A program made the position numbers and the translations under genes. Positions 1 through 8,182 of a stretch of DNA of 10,036 nt are shown here, piece by piece. The notes under the pieces are model-generated. The model had not been told where the DNA came from. It saw only the letters and a program-made list of their open reading frames with translations, and searched no databases. Source of the stretch: Echinostoma caproni (taxonomy: Eukaryota; Platyhelminthes; Trematoda; Plagiorchiida; Echinostomatidae); NCBI GenBank assembly GCA_900618425.1, contig UZAN01048927.1, positions 1-10,036 of the forward strand, in the 5' to 3' direction. Positions within the stretch are counted from its first letter, which is position 1. Each line of letters opens with the position of its first letter.

Positions 1-1
1 A

Positions 2-650
2 GCTGGTGTCTGCGCCTATATCCGTCATTCTGTCGTTTCTTCCCAACTTTCACACTTGGACTTCTCTAACCGTGAATTTCAACTTATATGGCGGAAACTT
101 CGATTCCCTTCTTTCAACCACTACTTTTTTTACTGTTTACCGCTCCCTGAGCAGCAGTGATTTTTTTAATTTTTAAAATTCTGTCTTCCAACATTGAGAC
201 ACTAATGTCGGCAGATTCCAACGGCCAAATCAACAGTGTCGGAGATTTCAATGTCCACAACAAGGAATGGCTGAAGCACGCCTCAGATACCACCATCATG
301 GGACGCGAAGCCGAGGCTTTTGCTGTGGTCAACAACATAAGTCAACTAGCCGACCTCCCCACACGCATCCCTGATCGTATTGGTGACCGCGCCCACACCC
401 TTGACCTCATTCTCACATCCATTCCTTTTTCTTTCTCTTTCTTTTGGCGCCGTATCTGTAACGATTGGTGTCAAATATATATATATATCTTTCTCTAACA
501 TTACTTCCCTTTCCCCATTAGGCTCATCGGACCATTGTCTCATTTCCTTTCTCAATCATTTATCTCACTCCATTTCACCACCAAACTCCAGACGCACCTT
601 TTGGCGTTATGATTCGGCCAACTGGGACGGTTTTCGTGACTTTCTGGCTT
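2..650 (+). pseudogene. Decayed endonuclease (APE) domain of a non-LTR retrotransposon, truncated
   Basis: Remnant of the N-terminal apurinic-like endonuclease that nicks target DNA for LINE integration. Three frames must be combined. Bases 2-154 (frame 2) read like the strand leading into the domain (AGVCAYIRHSVVSS..., FQLIW). From about 157 to 420 (frame 1) come GDFNVHNKEWL (241 on), which holds the GDFN active-site motif, then RIGDRAHTLDL. From about 485 (frame 2) the text resumes with PLGSSDHCLIS, whose SDH at 527-535 is the catalytic histidine motif, and continues to FWRYDSANWDGFRDFLA. The frame changes, a stop at 652 and an extra pyrimidine-rich and TA-repeat stretch near 425-490 mean that it is dead. 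No reverse transcriptase follows; the element stops where the tRNA-like sequence starts at about 651. The motifs are seen directly. Assignment to a CR1/Jockey-like clade is inferred from general similarity to schistosome elements. Confidence 0.8.
475..488. repeat. Short (AT)7 microsatellite
   Basis: Fourteen bases of alternating A and T. It lies in a stretch that interrupts the endonuclease homology of the surrounding LINE fragment, so it was probably gained after the element died. Confidence 0.85.
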
Positions 651-795
651 GAGCGGTGGTGGCCAAGTGGTCAACTTGTGACCTGGGAGTCCCGGGTTCG
701 AACCGGTCCACCATCACCCGTCCTCTCAGGCAGCCTTTGGCCCCCTTTCCTGAATGTTGACTACATTTGTATATTCAATAAATAAATGAGAATTT
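651..795 (+). mobile_element. tRNA-like SINE candidate
   Basis: A Pol III type 2 internal promoter is visible. The A box reads TGGCCAAGTGG (660-670) and the B box GGTTCGAACCG (695-705), 24 bp apart. The flanks GGTGGTG and CACCATC nearly pair, like an acceptor stem, but the T stem and anticodon arm do not fold well, so it is not a working tRNA. A body of about 60 bases follows, then an A-rich tail with overlapping AATAAA signals (AATAAATAAATGAG, near 777-790). This layout of tRNA-like head, unrelated body and A/T-rich tail is that of a tRNA-derived SINE. I saw no hammerhead ribozyme core, so it does not look like the schistosome Sm-alpha type. It abuts the broken LINE on its left. Ends are approximate. 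It could instead be a lone tRNA pseudogene. Confidence 0.55.
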
Positions 796-1207
796 AAAAA
801 GATACATTTTTTGTTTTAAACCGGATGTTTTCAAGTCTGTTTCAAACTTCCCGTAGATTGTTCTTCAAGGCGTGTATCTTTATATTCCACACTTCTCCAA
901 ACCCGGCAAATCACGATCCCCTGAGTAGGTTAATCACGCTTGCAACCGTCCTGTACGTTTTAAAAGCTTCTATCTTTCAATCTCCTTTTTTTCCCGAGGA
1001 CTGCGAAATTGTGGAACACTTTCCATTTCCGTGCTTCCCAGCTCTTATAACCTTACTCTTTCCAAAAGTAGGATTAACAAATTGGTTCTTACTTGAGTGT
1101 TCCCCCACATACCTCCCCCTTACAGTATATCACTGATTATGGGGTCTACCCCTTTTACTGTAAAGGACTTCGTGTGTAATAAAATAGTGCAACAAAGGAG
1201 ATAATAG
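796..1207. other. AT-rich spacer with no recognised feature
   Basis: An open frame of about 100 codons runs through 825-1136, but it is rich in Phe, Pro and Leu from T/C-rich DNA, has no recognisable motif and no splice or promoter context. I treat it as chance. No RNA gene or repeat was seen. Confidence 0.5.
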
Positions 1208-1786
1208 CCTGCATTTCCAAGACTCGAGCAGCATACGCAGGACTGAAACACCTTTGGCGTAGACGCGACGTTTCACTGAAGTTGAAGGATCGTGTATATT
1301 GTGCTAGCATTCGTTCAGTCCTGCTTTCTGGTTATGAGACCCTAAATTTGCGAGTAGAAGATATCCGTCGAATGTTTACGTAGTTTAGCTCACATTAGAT
1401 GGAGCGAACGGGTTAGTAATTTGGAGGTAAGTCGTCGTGTGTTTGGGAGTCTATCAGGCATAAACCTGCCAGCACACCGAATTCAGATTAGTAGACTTCG
1501 CTGGCTGGGACAAGTATTGCGTATGCCCAGCTGTCGTCTGCCGCATCGTGCCTTATTCGCTGGAGCTAATCCGGGCTGGAGGAAACCACGTAGAGGTCAA
1601 CAGATGACGTGGAGACGAGGCATGAAGAAATGCACAGAGCCATTAGGTAGTGTGGGTGTCTCTCGCCTTCCAGGTTGGGGCCCGAAAGACTCTACAACTG
1701 GTTGGCTGGAGACATTGAAGGATATGGCGACTAACGGACAGCAGTGGCGTTCTTGTTGTCGTTTCTTATCAGGTCAGAATGCTTGA
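1208..1786 (+). pseudogene. C-terminal region of an RTE-like retrotransposon polyprotein, frame-broken
   Basis: This matches the region after the reverse transcriptase core in RTE-type LINEs of trematodes. The first part (1208 on) reads ISKTRAAYAGLKHLWRRR and continues DVSLKLKDRVYCASIRSVLL to SGYET, ending at a TAG near 1381. After a frame change and probable short deletion, it resumes at about 1390 as AHIRWSERVSNLEVSRRVFG, then LRWLGQVLRMPSCRLPHRAL, GWRKPRRGQQMTWRRGMKK and GWGPKDSTTGWLETLKDMA, stopping at TGA 1784-1786. The RLRWLG-VLRMP-LPHRAL and GGQ-TW-style blocks are typical of this tail. The endonuclease and reverse transcriptase are absent, so this is a 5'-truncated or dissected copy. 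It lies upstream of the WDR3 exons on the same strand. The motifs are seen; the family name rests on remembered similarity, without a database search. Confidence 0.85.
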
Positions 1787-1798
1787 AGCGGTATGTAT

Positions 1799-1821
1799 GC
1801 AGAGTTCGATTGCGAACTCTG
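1799..1821 (+). other. Perfect hairpin just after the RTE-like ORF stop
   Basis: CAGAGTTCG (1800-1808) and CGAACTCTG (1813-1821) form a 9-bp stem with the tetraloop ATTG, 13 bases after the stop codon. It sits where the 3' untranslated region of the retrotransposon would be. A role in recognition of the RNA end by the element's reverse transcriptase is possible but is inference only. Confidence 0.6.
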
Positions 1822-2628
1822 TGTTGACCATAATGGCTCACCTTCTTCTCCCTCCCTCAAAATAGATCCAATCCCTGTCCACCTTAAATTTTATCACTAA
1901 CCTTGTATGCATTTCGTGTTTGGCAGCGATCAGAGAAGTTCGCCTCACTTTATTTCGCGGTACGATGATGATAATGTGCGAGACGTGAATGTTGTGTGGC
2001 TTCAGCATTCTCTCGGTCATTTCAGAAATGATCTTCCCATACGGTAGGGTTAATCGCTCATTCGATTGTCCATTTGTCCTTGGGTTGTCCGTTTGACGAG
2101 GTTGCAGGTGTAGCCGTTGCGAAGCAAGCCAGATGTGGAATTTTCACGAACTTCGTGAAATACATTTACCGTGCAGTTCAACTCACTCATTATGGTGTAA
2201 TAATAGTCGACCATTGTAGTGTAAACCTCTGCTATAAGTGAGGAATATCATCATTTACAAACTAAAGATTTTTCAGTATAGCAGTGTAATTTGCAACCTT
2301 AACTGTTTGATCAAACTACGATCTTCTAAGTCGGCCGCACGTTGCAACACAAAAGAAAAAACTTCTCAGAATTCAAGGCATTGTTTTTAGCTTTCAAGAC
2401 ACATCGAACGTGCGGAGACAATATGCTGTTGTTGCATCCCTTGACAACCAGTTCGTGTACGCCTATTTTTTTTAATGATTTCGGGATTATCACCGGCTAT
2501 TTAAGTCTACTTCGTGAAGAGTCCCAACAGGTGATCACACCATACTCGTTGCACTTTTTTATTAGCGTAATAACCCGACTTTCTCTTTGATAATCTCGTA
2601 AGTTTTCTTCTCGCCCCTGCGCATTCAG
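1822..2628. other. Non-coding stretch, probably the end of a WDR3 intron
   Basis: No protein similarity was found in six frames; the open frame at 2342-2590 has no motif. A 19-bp palindrome, TTTCACGAA-C-TTCGTGAAA, lies at 2142-2160. The last bases before the exon are pyrimidine-rich and end in CATTCAG, a good 3' splice site. I looked for the preceding WDR3 WD repeat here and did not find it. Confidence 0.5.
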
Positions 2629-2803
2629 TGCTCAAGATACCTTCATAAAAATGTGGGACTTGACGAACCATCACTGTTTTGCCACACTCACTGGACATTC
2701 GGGTCCAGTATGGGATTTCGCCGTATCTCCCGATTGTCAGCTTCTCGTCAGTGGTGCCGCTGACGCTCAGCTACGTGTGTGGCGTTTGTCTCATTCAACT
2801 CAT
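2629..2803 (+). CDS. WDR3: WDR3 (Utp12/Dip2 family) internal exon with one WD40 repeat
   Basis: Internal exon of the WD-repeat protein WDR3, known in other eukaryotes as a nucleolar part of the small-subunit processome that helps assemble the 40S ribosomal subunit. The acceptor is CATTCAG (ends 2628) and the donor GTAAGC (2804). The exon gives one base of a split codon and 58 codons. It starts AQDTFIKMWDL, which lines up with DTMVKWWDL of vertebrate WDR3. It then holds a whole WD repeat: HCFATLTGHSGPVWDFAVSP, with the GH dipeptide, then LLVSGAADAQLRVW, with the closing VW. It ends on a codon border (phase 0), matching the phase of the next exon at 7567. It belongs to the N-terminal propeller, roughly residues 170-230 of a family of about 900 residues. 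An ATG at 2651 is inside the exon and is not the start. The WDR3 assignment comes from the specific DT-(F/M)-K-WDL and SGA-D--LRVW pattern; other WD proteins are less likely. Confidence 0.85.
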
Positions 2804-2925
2804 GTAAGCTCGTCATGTTTCTTTATTCACTGTCACTATACAGCATACTGTTTTCGTGTCCAGCTGAACCCCTTCCCAAATTCTGTGAAGGTTTTCTCGT
2901 GCTGCATTTTCTCACTTCCCCTTGT

Positions 2926-2997
2926 GGTCCCATGGTGTAGCGGTTATCACTCTGGACTTTGAATCCAGCAACCCGAGTTCGAGTCTCGGTGGGACCT
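2926..2997 (+). tRNA. tRNA-Gln, anticodon TTG, nested in the WDR3 intron
   Basis: All arms pair. Acceptor GGTCCCA (2926-2932) pairs fully with TGGGACC (2990-2996), with discriminator T2997. The D stem is GTG/CAC, the anticodon stem CTGGA/TCCAG with loop CTTTGAA, the variable loop CAAC, and the T stem CCGAG/CTCGG with loop TTCGAGT. The anticodon TTG (2959-2961) reads CAA glutamine codons. The A box TGGTGTAGCGG and B box GAGTTCGAGTC are intact, and there is no intron in the tRNA. The sequence is close to the tRNA-Gln consensus of animals. It lies 122 bp after the WDR3 splice donor in the same orientation. It looks like a working gene, but schistosome genomes also hold many tRNA-Gln-like repeats, so a recent dispersed copy is possible. 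Confidence 0.95.
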
Positions 2998-3003
2998 GCG
3001 GGC

Positions 3004-3007
3004 TTTT
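3004..3007 (+). terminator. Pol III T-tract terminator of the tRNA-Gln gene
   Basis: TTTT occurs seven bases after the tRNA 3' end, the usual place and form of an RNA polymerase III stop signal. Confidence 0.75.
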
Positions 3008-4180
3008 ACCTTAGAAAATGTCGCTTTCTGCTACGGTAGTATTATTTCTATGATATGAGTTGTGGAATAAACAGTTGCACAATGTAGAAACATGGAAATA
3101 TCAGATGTTTTGCTTACCATCATAATTACAGTGGAATTAAGCAATAACTATTTTCGTTTCAATTTGTGATTTCGATATCTGTCTGGGAAATGCTAAGAGG
3201 CGTGTCTCAGGCCGATTCGAAGGTGAAATGTCAGTGTTTATGGCCATGCCATGCTCTAACAATCGTTCATTGGCGCCATTAGGGTGTATTAATTTGACTG
3301 CTGACCAATCATGCGGCTTCGTTCATCCTGCAACCACAATGCATAAGAAAAATGTGCTCGCTTTTTGAAGTACAATCAACAAAGACAGACAAGTGATTTT
3401 CGGGATCACCACGGTGACGTTTAGCAGCATTGGATTGTTTCATTCTATCTTTTGCTAATGACATCGATGCATGTTTGGAGGATGTGAGGCAAAAATACGA
3501 CTGTTGAGTAATTGAACATTTTTGTGGGTGAAAACTTGAGGGTTCTCTCGATCACTGGCGTATAATTAGTTAGACTACTTATAAGTAGCTGGTGTGTTAT
3601 CGGTAAAATCCTTCCGTGGGCCCTATGGATCACTCTTGCTCTCTGGGTCACCATGTCCATTTAAAATCCTGTAGTTTCCGTAGTTCACGTGTTTGTACAA
3701 GTGACATTCCACTCTTACGTACGTTTTATGAAATGCTCTTTAAGCTACTCATGATTAGAGTCTGGTTTTGTCAACGGTACAGGTCAAATCAAGTGACAAA
3801 TTGCTTTATCCACCCTAAGGAATGGATTTTCAGCTCCTTGCACACTAGGGTCATTTATCACCGCATACAAACAAAGAGAAAAAGCAATACATAGTATCTT
3901 CAGTTTAAGAGGAAGGTGGCGTAAACATACGAAAATGGATGTCATTTACCTAAGATATCTTAAAGGTTATCTCTAGTTGTTACTTTCTGTCCCAGAAATC
4001 TCGAAAGATACGGGATAACGAGATGACGCTATAGGTATGCACAAGTTTATAAATACACCTGGTTACGGAATTCGATACACAATGTTTAAGTTTTTTTGTT
4101 TAATGGATATTGTAATGAGTGAGTGGTGTCCGGCAGGATATTGCTACAAAGGTTTTCGCAAGAGTTAAGTATTTGTTAGC

Positions 4181-4182
<2 letters not shown>
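3008..4182. other. WDR3 intron, no recognised feature
   Basis: Intron sequence between the tRNA and the TA repeat. Open frames on both strands around 3445-3894 show no protein motif. I saw no RNA gene and no transposon protein fragment. Confidence 0.5.

Positions 4183-4211
<29 letters not shown>
4183..4211. repeat. (TA)n microsatellite, 29 bases
   Basis: A pure TA run inside the WDR3 intron, likely polymorphic in length between individuals. Confidence 0.95.
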
Positions 4212-4214
<3 letters not shown>

Positions 4215-4517
4215 ACCAGCTTGAGGATAAGCATGGTGCCAACACAAAACAATGGTGATGTTATGAAGGGGTACAGAAAAATGAACAGAAATGGGGGAAA
4301 CAGATAACAGGAAGAACAATGAATGAATGATTTTTTTGATAGTTTCACTGTGCACTTTTTGAAGTTTTTTGTCTGCAATCGGGAGTCATCTAGGACTAAT
4401 CGGGATTGAGAGAAAGATCTAGACAGATGGGAAAGAGCTTTTCAAGTAGATGCCAAAGACGTTTGGGCGCGACATACTTCGCGGTAGCTCACACCGACGA
4501 AAGGATTCTTCTTTGGG
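4212..4517. other. WDR3 intron, no recognised feature
   Basis: AT-rich at first, then more GC-rich towards the repeat that begins near 4518. No coding or RNA signal was seen. The true boundary of the downstream repeat could lie within this stretch. Confidence 0.4.
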
Positions 4518-5164
4518 AACCCTAACCCTAGCCTTTAACTCCAAAGTCTGACTCGCAAGGTAGCGGGAATTTGATTTTTTTCTTGAGGAATCACAACCGT
4601 AGCCTTCAACTCAAAAGTCTGAGCCACAACGCAGTGAGGCGTAGGTCCAACGCGGGAGCGTGAACGAAGCACCCGTGTGGTAGCTTCTAGAGACTTGTCA
4701 CGCAGGTCTTTCGGGTTTCGGTTTAGTGTTTTGTTTGCCGGTGCGTTGATTGTCGGTCCGCTGTTCCTGATTTACCATTAGTCTCATGCAACTAGTGAGA
4801 CAATCGGAATGTGGACGGGACAACACCTTATGGACTGGAGGGTGCCCAGCTTGGGCAGGTGGTAACTGTCCAATGAAGTGCGAAGCCTCCCACCGTCAGG
4901 AGGAAGCCCCAGGTACCTCGCTCCTAGGTCCATCTACCGAGTTTTTTGACCGATGAACTACCCCTCATCGTGTTTATTTGCTGGAGTGACCTCTCAGGGG
5001 CTAGAGTGAATAGTCAAAGGAAGTCAGGATATGCCCAAGGAGCTGGTTTTGTGAGACTGAGCTTCGTCTGGTCTCTACCCATTGACCTTTCAGACATGAT
5101 TTAATCTTCGGCTGTCAAAGCCATCCTATGTAACACTCAGGATCATGGAGACAAGCAAGGCATC
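4518..5164 (-). repeat. Interspersed repeat, probable 3' tail of the minus-strand retrotransposon
   Basis: A stretch more GC-rich than the intron around it, without a coherent protein frame, directly beyond the 3' end of the minus-strand reverse transcriptase. At its outer edge it holds a diverged tandem pair: AACCCTAGCCTTTAACTCCA (from about 4524) and AACCGTAGCCTTCAACTCAA (from about 4595), each followed by AAGTCTGA, 71 bp apart. The block CTTATGGACTGGAGGGTGCC and the stretch after it have the look of a dispersed trematode repeat. Whether it is the untranslated tail of the same element or a separate insertion cannot be decided by eye. The AACCCTAACCCTAG at 4518-4531 resembles telomere repeats but is only two units. 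Confidence 0.5.
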
Positions 5165-6450
5165 AGGTGTCGGAGGTTGGCGAAATCTGCTCTAGCTTTC
5201 GCTGTTCGTGGTGTGATCTCTTCCCTTACCCCACCTCCAGTTGTGATTAAGCTCCCGAGGTACTTATGGTTATCAACCATTTCTATCTGATCGCCAGAAA
5301 GATTAAGTACAGGCACAGGCTCCTGCTAGTTTTGAATAAGCACTTGGCACTGTGATGCTGCAAAGCAGATACCATACCTGGATGTCTCTATCGCCAAGCG
5401 GTTCAAATTGTGTTAGACTACTTGTGTATTGTCACCCAGCAAGGCGATGTCATCGGCGTATTCTAAGTCAAGAATTCAGTTCCCTTTGAGGAGTTCCGCC
5501 GTTTACTAAACCAGACAAAGCTTACCGCAGAGCATCCTCTATGGCAAAATTGAAGAGGGCAGCCTTGTCGCGCCCCACTGGAGACGGCAAATGATGGTGA
5601 AAGCTGGTCATAGGCCCTAACCCAATCTCAGGTATGACGACACAACTTTTCGAGGATCGACACATACTTCTCAGGTACTCCATTTTTAGACAGACAGTTC
5701 CATAGTGCAATCTTACCGACAGAGTCGAAGGCTGCGCGAATGTCTAGGAACACAGTGATTGTTGGTCTGTGGTATGCATGACGGTGCTCTAGCAGCTGTC
5801 GGAGGGTGAAGATTTGATCGACGCGCGTAACCCAGCCTGCTCGTGGAGGACATGTTCCTCACGCGTCCTGTACAATCTACGAAAAATGATGAACCCTAAA
5901 AGCTTTAACTCTATTGGGAGCAGACTTATACCACTGAGATTGGCACAATGACTGCGCTGGCTCTTTTTAAAGGTAGGGAAGATGATGGTTTCCCCCACGA
6001 GAAGGGGACCTGCGCACTGTGCCAGACTTTACTGAATAGCGTCACTAACTATCTACTTAGATTTATTCCACCATCTTTGAACAGAGCTAAGGGAAGGTCA
6101 ACGCTTCGTGACGTACCAAGGCTTGGATCTCCTGACGGATTTGCGCCTGAGAAGGTTGGTCTGTTGAGGCAGACCATGGGACGTGTGTCGGAATTGCTGG
6201 TGGCCAGTTAACCGGTGCCTCAAAGTGCTCCGCTCACTTGTTTGTCGCTACAACATTACTGAGTACTTGCTCCTCTAAAATTTTGCCCTTACGCTATTCA
6301 GCTCCTGCCGTACAGTTGTATCTTGCATTAAGCCTAGGTACTGGGCTTTTGTCGTAAACGACTTCGGTTATCGTTTCACTATTTAGGGTTTCAGTGTAGA
6401 GTCTGTCAAGATTTTGGATCACAGTCTTGATCTGCACTGACTTTTAAATA
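5165..6450 (-). pseudogene. RTE-like retrotransposon reverse transcriptase, decayed
   Basis: On the minus strand, from high to low coordinates: a linker ending AEHFEAPVN (about 6220-6245); the finger region IIFPTFKKSQRSHCANLSGI and a QAGLRA block (5789-5998 frame); motif A VFLDIRAAFDSVG with its catalytic Asp (about 5715-5753); motif B SSGARQGCPL (about 5560-5590), followed by a frameshift into FNFAIEDALR; motif C YADD followed by IALLGD (5431-5460); then VDNHKYLGSLITTGGG (about 5240-5275) and ARADFANLRHL near 5170. In a live element this enzyme copies the RNA at the nicked target. Several frameshifts and stops, such as the stop directly after DALR and those in the linker, mean that it is inactive, although the catalytic aspartates are still encoded. 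It lies antisense within the WDR3 intron. The RTE assignment is by remembered motif similarity. Confidence 0.88.
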
Positions 6451-6505
6451 AAGCTCGTTTACGATTTGAATATGCCCTTTTATTCTTTTATTCTTCTGAG
6501 GGCTT

Positions 6506-6992
6506 TCAAAATGAGGGGATAAAATCTGGCGGGAGCCATGGGGTCAGTAAATGAACATATGCATGGTTAGAATCACCGCAGACAATCAAAACGGAGTAAA
6601 TCAGCAAACGTCTGTACATCAGAAGTTGCACCGGAGGGCGCGACGTAAATGTTTGATGACACGATAGAGCAGGTGAAAATAATCTTTGTAAACTTACATC
6701 AAGAAGAGTTGGTGTACGCTGTGAGACCACCACTACTTTGTGGTAAACAGGTTTTATCAAAGAAATCCAGCTCAACCAAAGAGTCGTTGACTTCGGAATG
6801 CAACCAAGTTCCTTGCAGCATAAACATTACTGCGTGGTATTTTTTCATTCCTATCAATTCCTTGAAGTGATCGCACGTTCGAGGAGCAAACAGCGAGTAA
6901 CGCAATGCTTTAAATGCTTTAGATTCTGCAGCGTTGGTAATCATAAAAGGGATGAAAGGAATGTGATCCCAACAGTTGAGTTCAATGTGCAA
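6506..6992 (-). pseudogene. Degenerate APE-type endonuclease region of a non-LTR retrotransposon
   Basis: Two minus-strand frames look like parts of a LINE endonuclease. At 6992-6699 the frame contains KYHAVMFMLQGTWLHSEVND, then SLVELDFF and SSGGLTAY, recalling the ETWL...D...GY...GGG...Y pattern of these nucleases. A second frame (6775-6506) contains YRRLLIYSVLIVCGDSN, recalling the (I/V)xxGDFN motif. The domain would lie just upstream of the reverse transcriptase on the same strand, in the right order for one EN-RT element. Stops and frame changes make it non-functional, and the spacing is shorter than in an intact element. The ETWLHSE-like part resembles CR1/Jockey endonucleases more than RTE ones, so two different elements may be joined here. 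Motif reading by eye only. Confidence 0.55.
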
Positions 6993-7566
6993 TAAATTAT
7001 CGACTGAAAAAAATGTAGCATGGCCGAATTTTGAAGGCCTCGCCGAACAAGCTGGGAAGCAAAGCTCACAATTATCAATCCTAAGCGAAAGACTCTATTT
7101 AAAGTATCCTTTGGTTTCAACCAAGCCTTTTAGTTCCCGTGGTCACCATAAAATTGAACTCATCTGATATTCAGGCTCTGTCTATATTCTGGGTTACTAA
7201 AGACTACGATCATTTTCAATAACCTCAGAATATCCAATGGTTTGGGTCACGGGGAATTAAATTTATCCTTGTCGTCAGACCTTTTGATTTTGTTGTTGCG
7301 TTCATTAGAAAATTCTCATTGTTAATGTCCTTGTTATCTAAAGTAAAAAACTTCGTATATATTTTGCCATGGTTTAGTGTCCATTCCTGTCAACTGATCG
7401 TGTTGTTTAATTCAAACGTTTAAGTCATTTCTACCGTTGGTGTTGATGTAATATGCTTATATCCGCGATATTGGGTTGCACTGTCTAATGGCGAATGGAA
7501 ATTTGTCAGTCAAGCCTTTCTTTCCAATGCCTGTTTTCTTCTACTATTTTAAATTTTCGCCAACAG
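6993..7566. other. WDR3 intron, last 570 bases
   Basis: A 63-codon frame at 6976-7167 has no recognisable motif. The part near 7000-7170 may still belong to the decayed minus-strand retrotransposon. The final bases, TTTTCGCCAACAG, form the splice acceptor for the next exon. Confidence 0.5.
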
Positions 7567-7752
7567 GACGAATGTGAAGTTCCAACTGCCCCAGTTGCAA
7601 TGCAATCGGAAAACCCGGATAGTCTAATAGTGCCGTTAACACAGCATCGTTCTCTGGTATGCGCTGAGTTCTTAGGTTCTGTTCAGCGTAACGGATCACG
7701 TCGGGTGCACACTTTGTGTTTCGATGGTACAGGAACGTTTCTCATCTCACAG
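7567..7752 (+). CDS. WDR3: WDR3 internal exon: acidic linker and start of the next WD repeat
   Basis: Exon of 62 codons between acceptor CCAACAG (ends 7566) and donor GTTAGT (7753), phase 0 at both ends, so it joins the exon at 2629-2803 without a frame change. The first half, DECEVPTAPVAMQSENPDSL, is an acidic low-complexity linker, as found between WD repeats in this part of WDR3. The second half, CAEFLGSVQRNGSRRVHTLC followed by FDGTGTFLISQ, aligns with the vertebrate block GSIMREGRDRVVNLA-DKTGRILACHG. The next exon should begin with something like GTDSVLE-F but was not found in the remaining 2.3 kb. The upstream part of this open frame (7495-7566) is intron. Function as for the first exon: 18S rRNA processing in the nucleolus, known from the family. 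Confidence 0.82.
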
Positions 7753-8182
7753 GTTAGTTCTGTCGTCTTCGGGTCTCTCAACATCCTAGTATCAGCATCG
7801 TTTACTTTGTTTGTCCGTTTGTGTTTTTAATTATCCTGCTTCACAGATCGAACCTCTTCCAAGCTCGTAATAGGTTTCCACGGGTTGGCTCTCGATAGCG
7901 CATAACTGTTTAATATGAGTCAAACCTTGATTTGCTCATTTCGGAAACATTTTACTCCACGTACTGGGTTTGCTTTCTATAGATGATGCATTTTGTACTC
8001 TGTGACACAGATTACTTGCACTGATTACATTTCGTTTCATTCTTTCTCGTACTTTCCAGCCTCTAGCGCCTCATCGCCTAGAGTTGTTTACTTGCTTCTC
8101 AGCCACTCTCCGCCTAGCACAGCAGAAGACGGTGAGGCAAACTCTGCCAATCACTGCCAAGTTCAACTTGTGTGCAAAGTGG
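7753..8182. other. Start of the next WDR3 intron, no recognised feature
   Basis: It begins with GTTAGT. A 70-codon plus-strand frame at 7993-8205 is serine-rich and shows no motif. I found no continuing WDR3 exon. Confidence 0.5.

Noticed and set aside
651..720. Functional tRNA gene
   Set aside because: A and B boxes are present, but the T stem and anticodon arm do not pair properly; better read as a SINE head or pseudogene.
651..795. Hammerhead ribozyme of the schistosome Sm-alpha SINE type
   Set aside because: The CTGATGA and GAAA core elements in the required arrangement were not found here or elsewhere in the window.
825..1136. 103-codon plus-strand frame
   Set aside because: Composition follows T/C-rich DNA, with no motif, no poly(A) or splice context; treated as chance.
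2342..2590. 82-codon frame just before the WDR3 exon
   Set aside because: Does not resemble the WD repeat expected before this exon and ends before the splice acceptor; intron sequence.
3616..3894. 92-codon plus-strand frame in the intron
   Set aside because: No recognisable motif or exon borders; likely chance.
4518..4531. Telomere-like AACCCTAACCCTAG
   Set aside because: Only two units, and the second belongs to a diverged tandem unit that recurs 71 bp later without the telomere form; not an interstitial telomere tract.
5948..6211. 87-codon plus-strand frame
   Set aside because: Antisense shadow of the minus-strand reverse transcriptase and linker.
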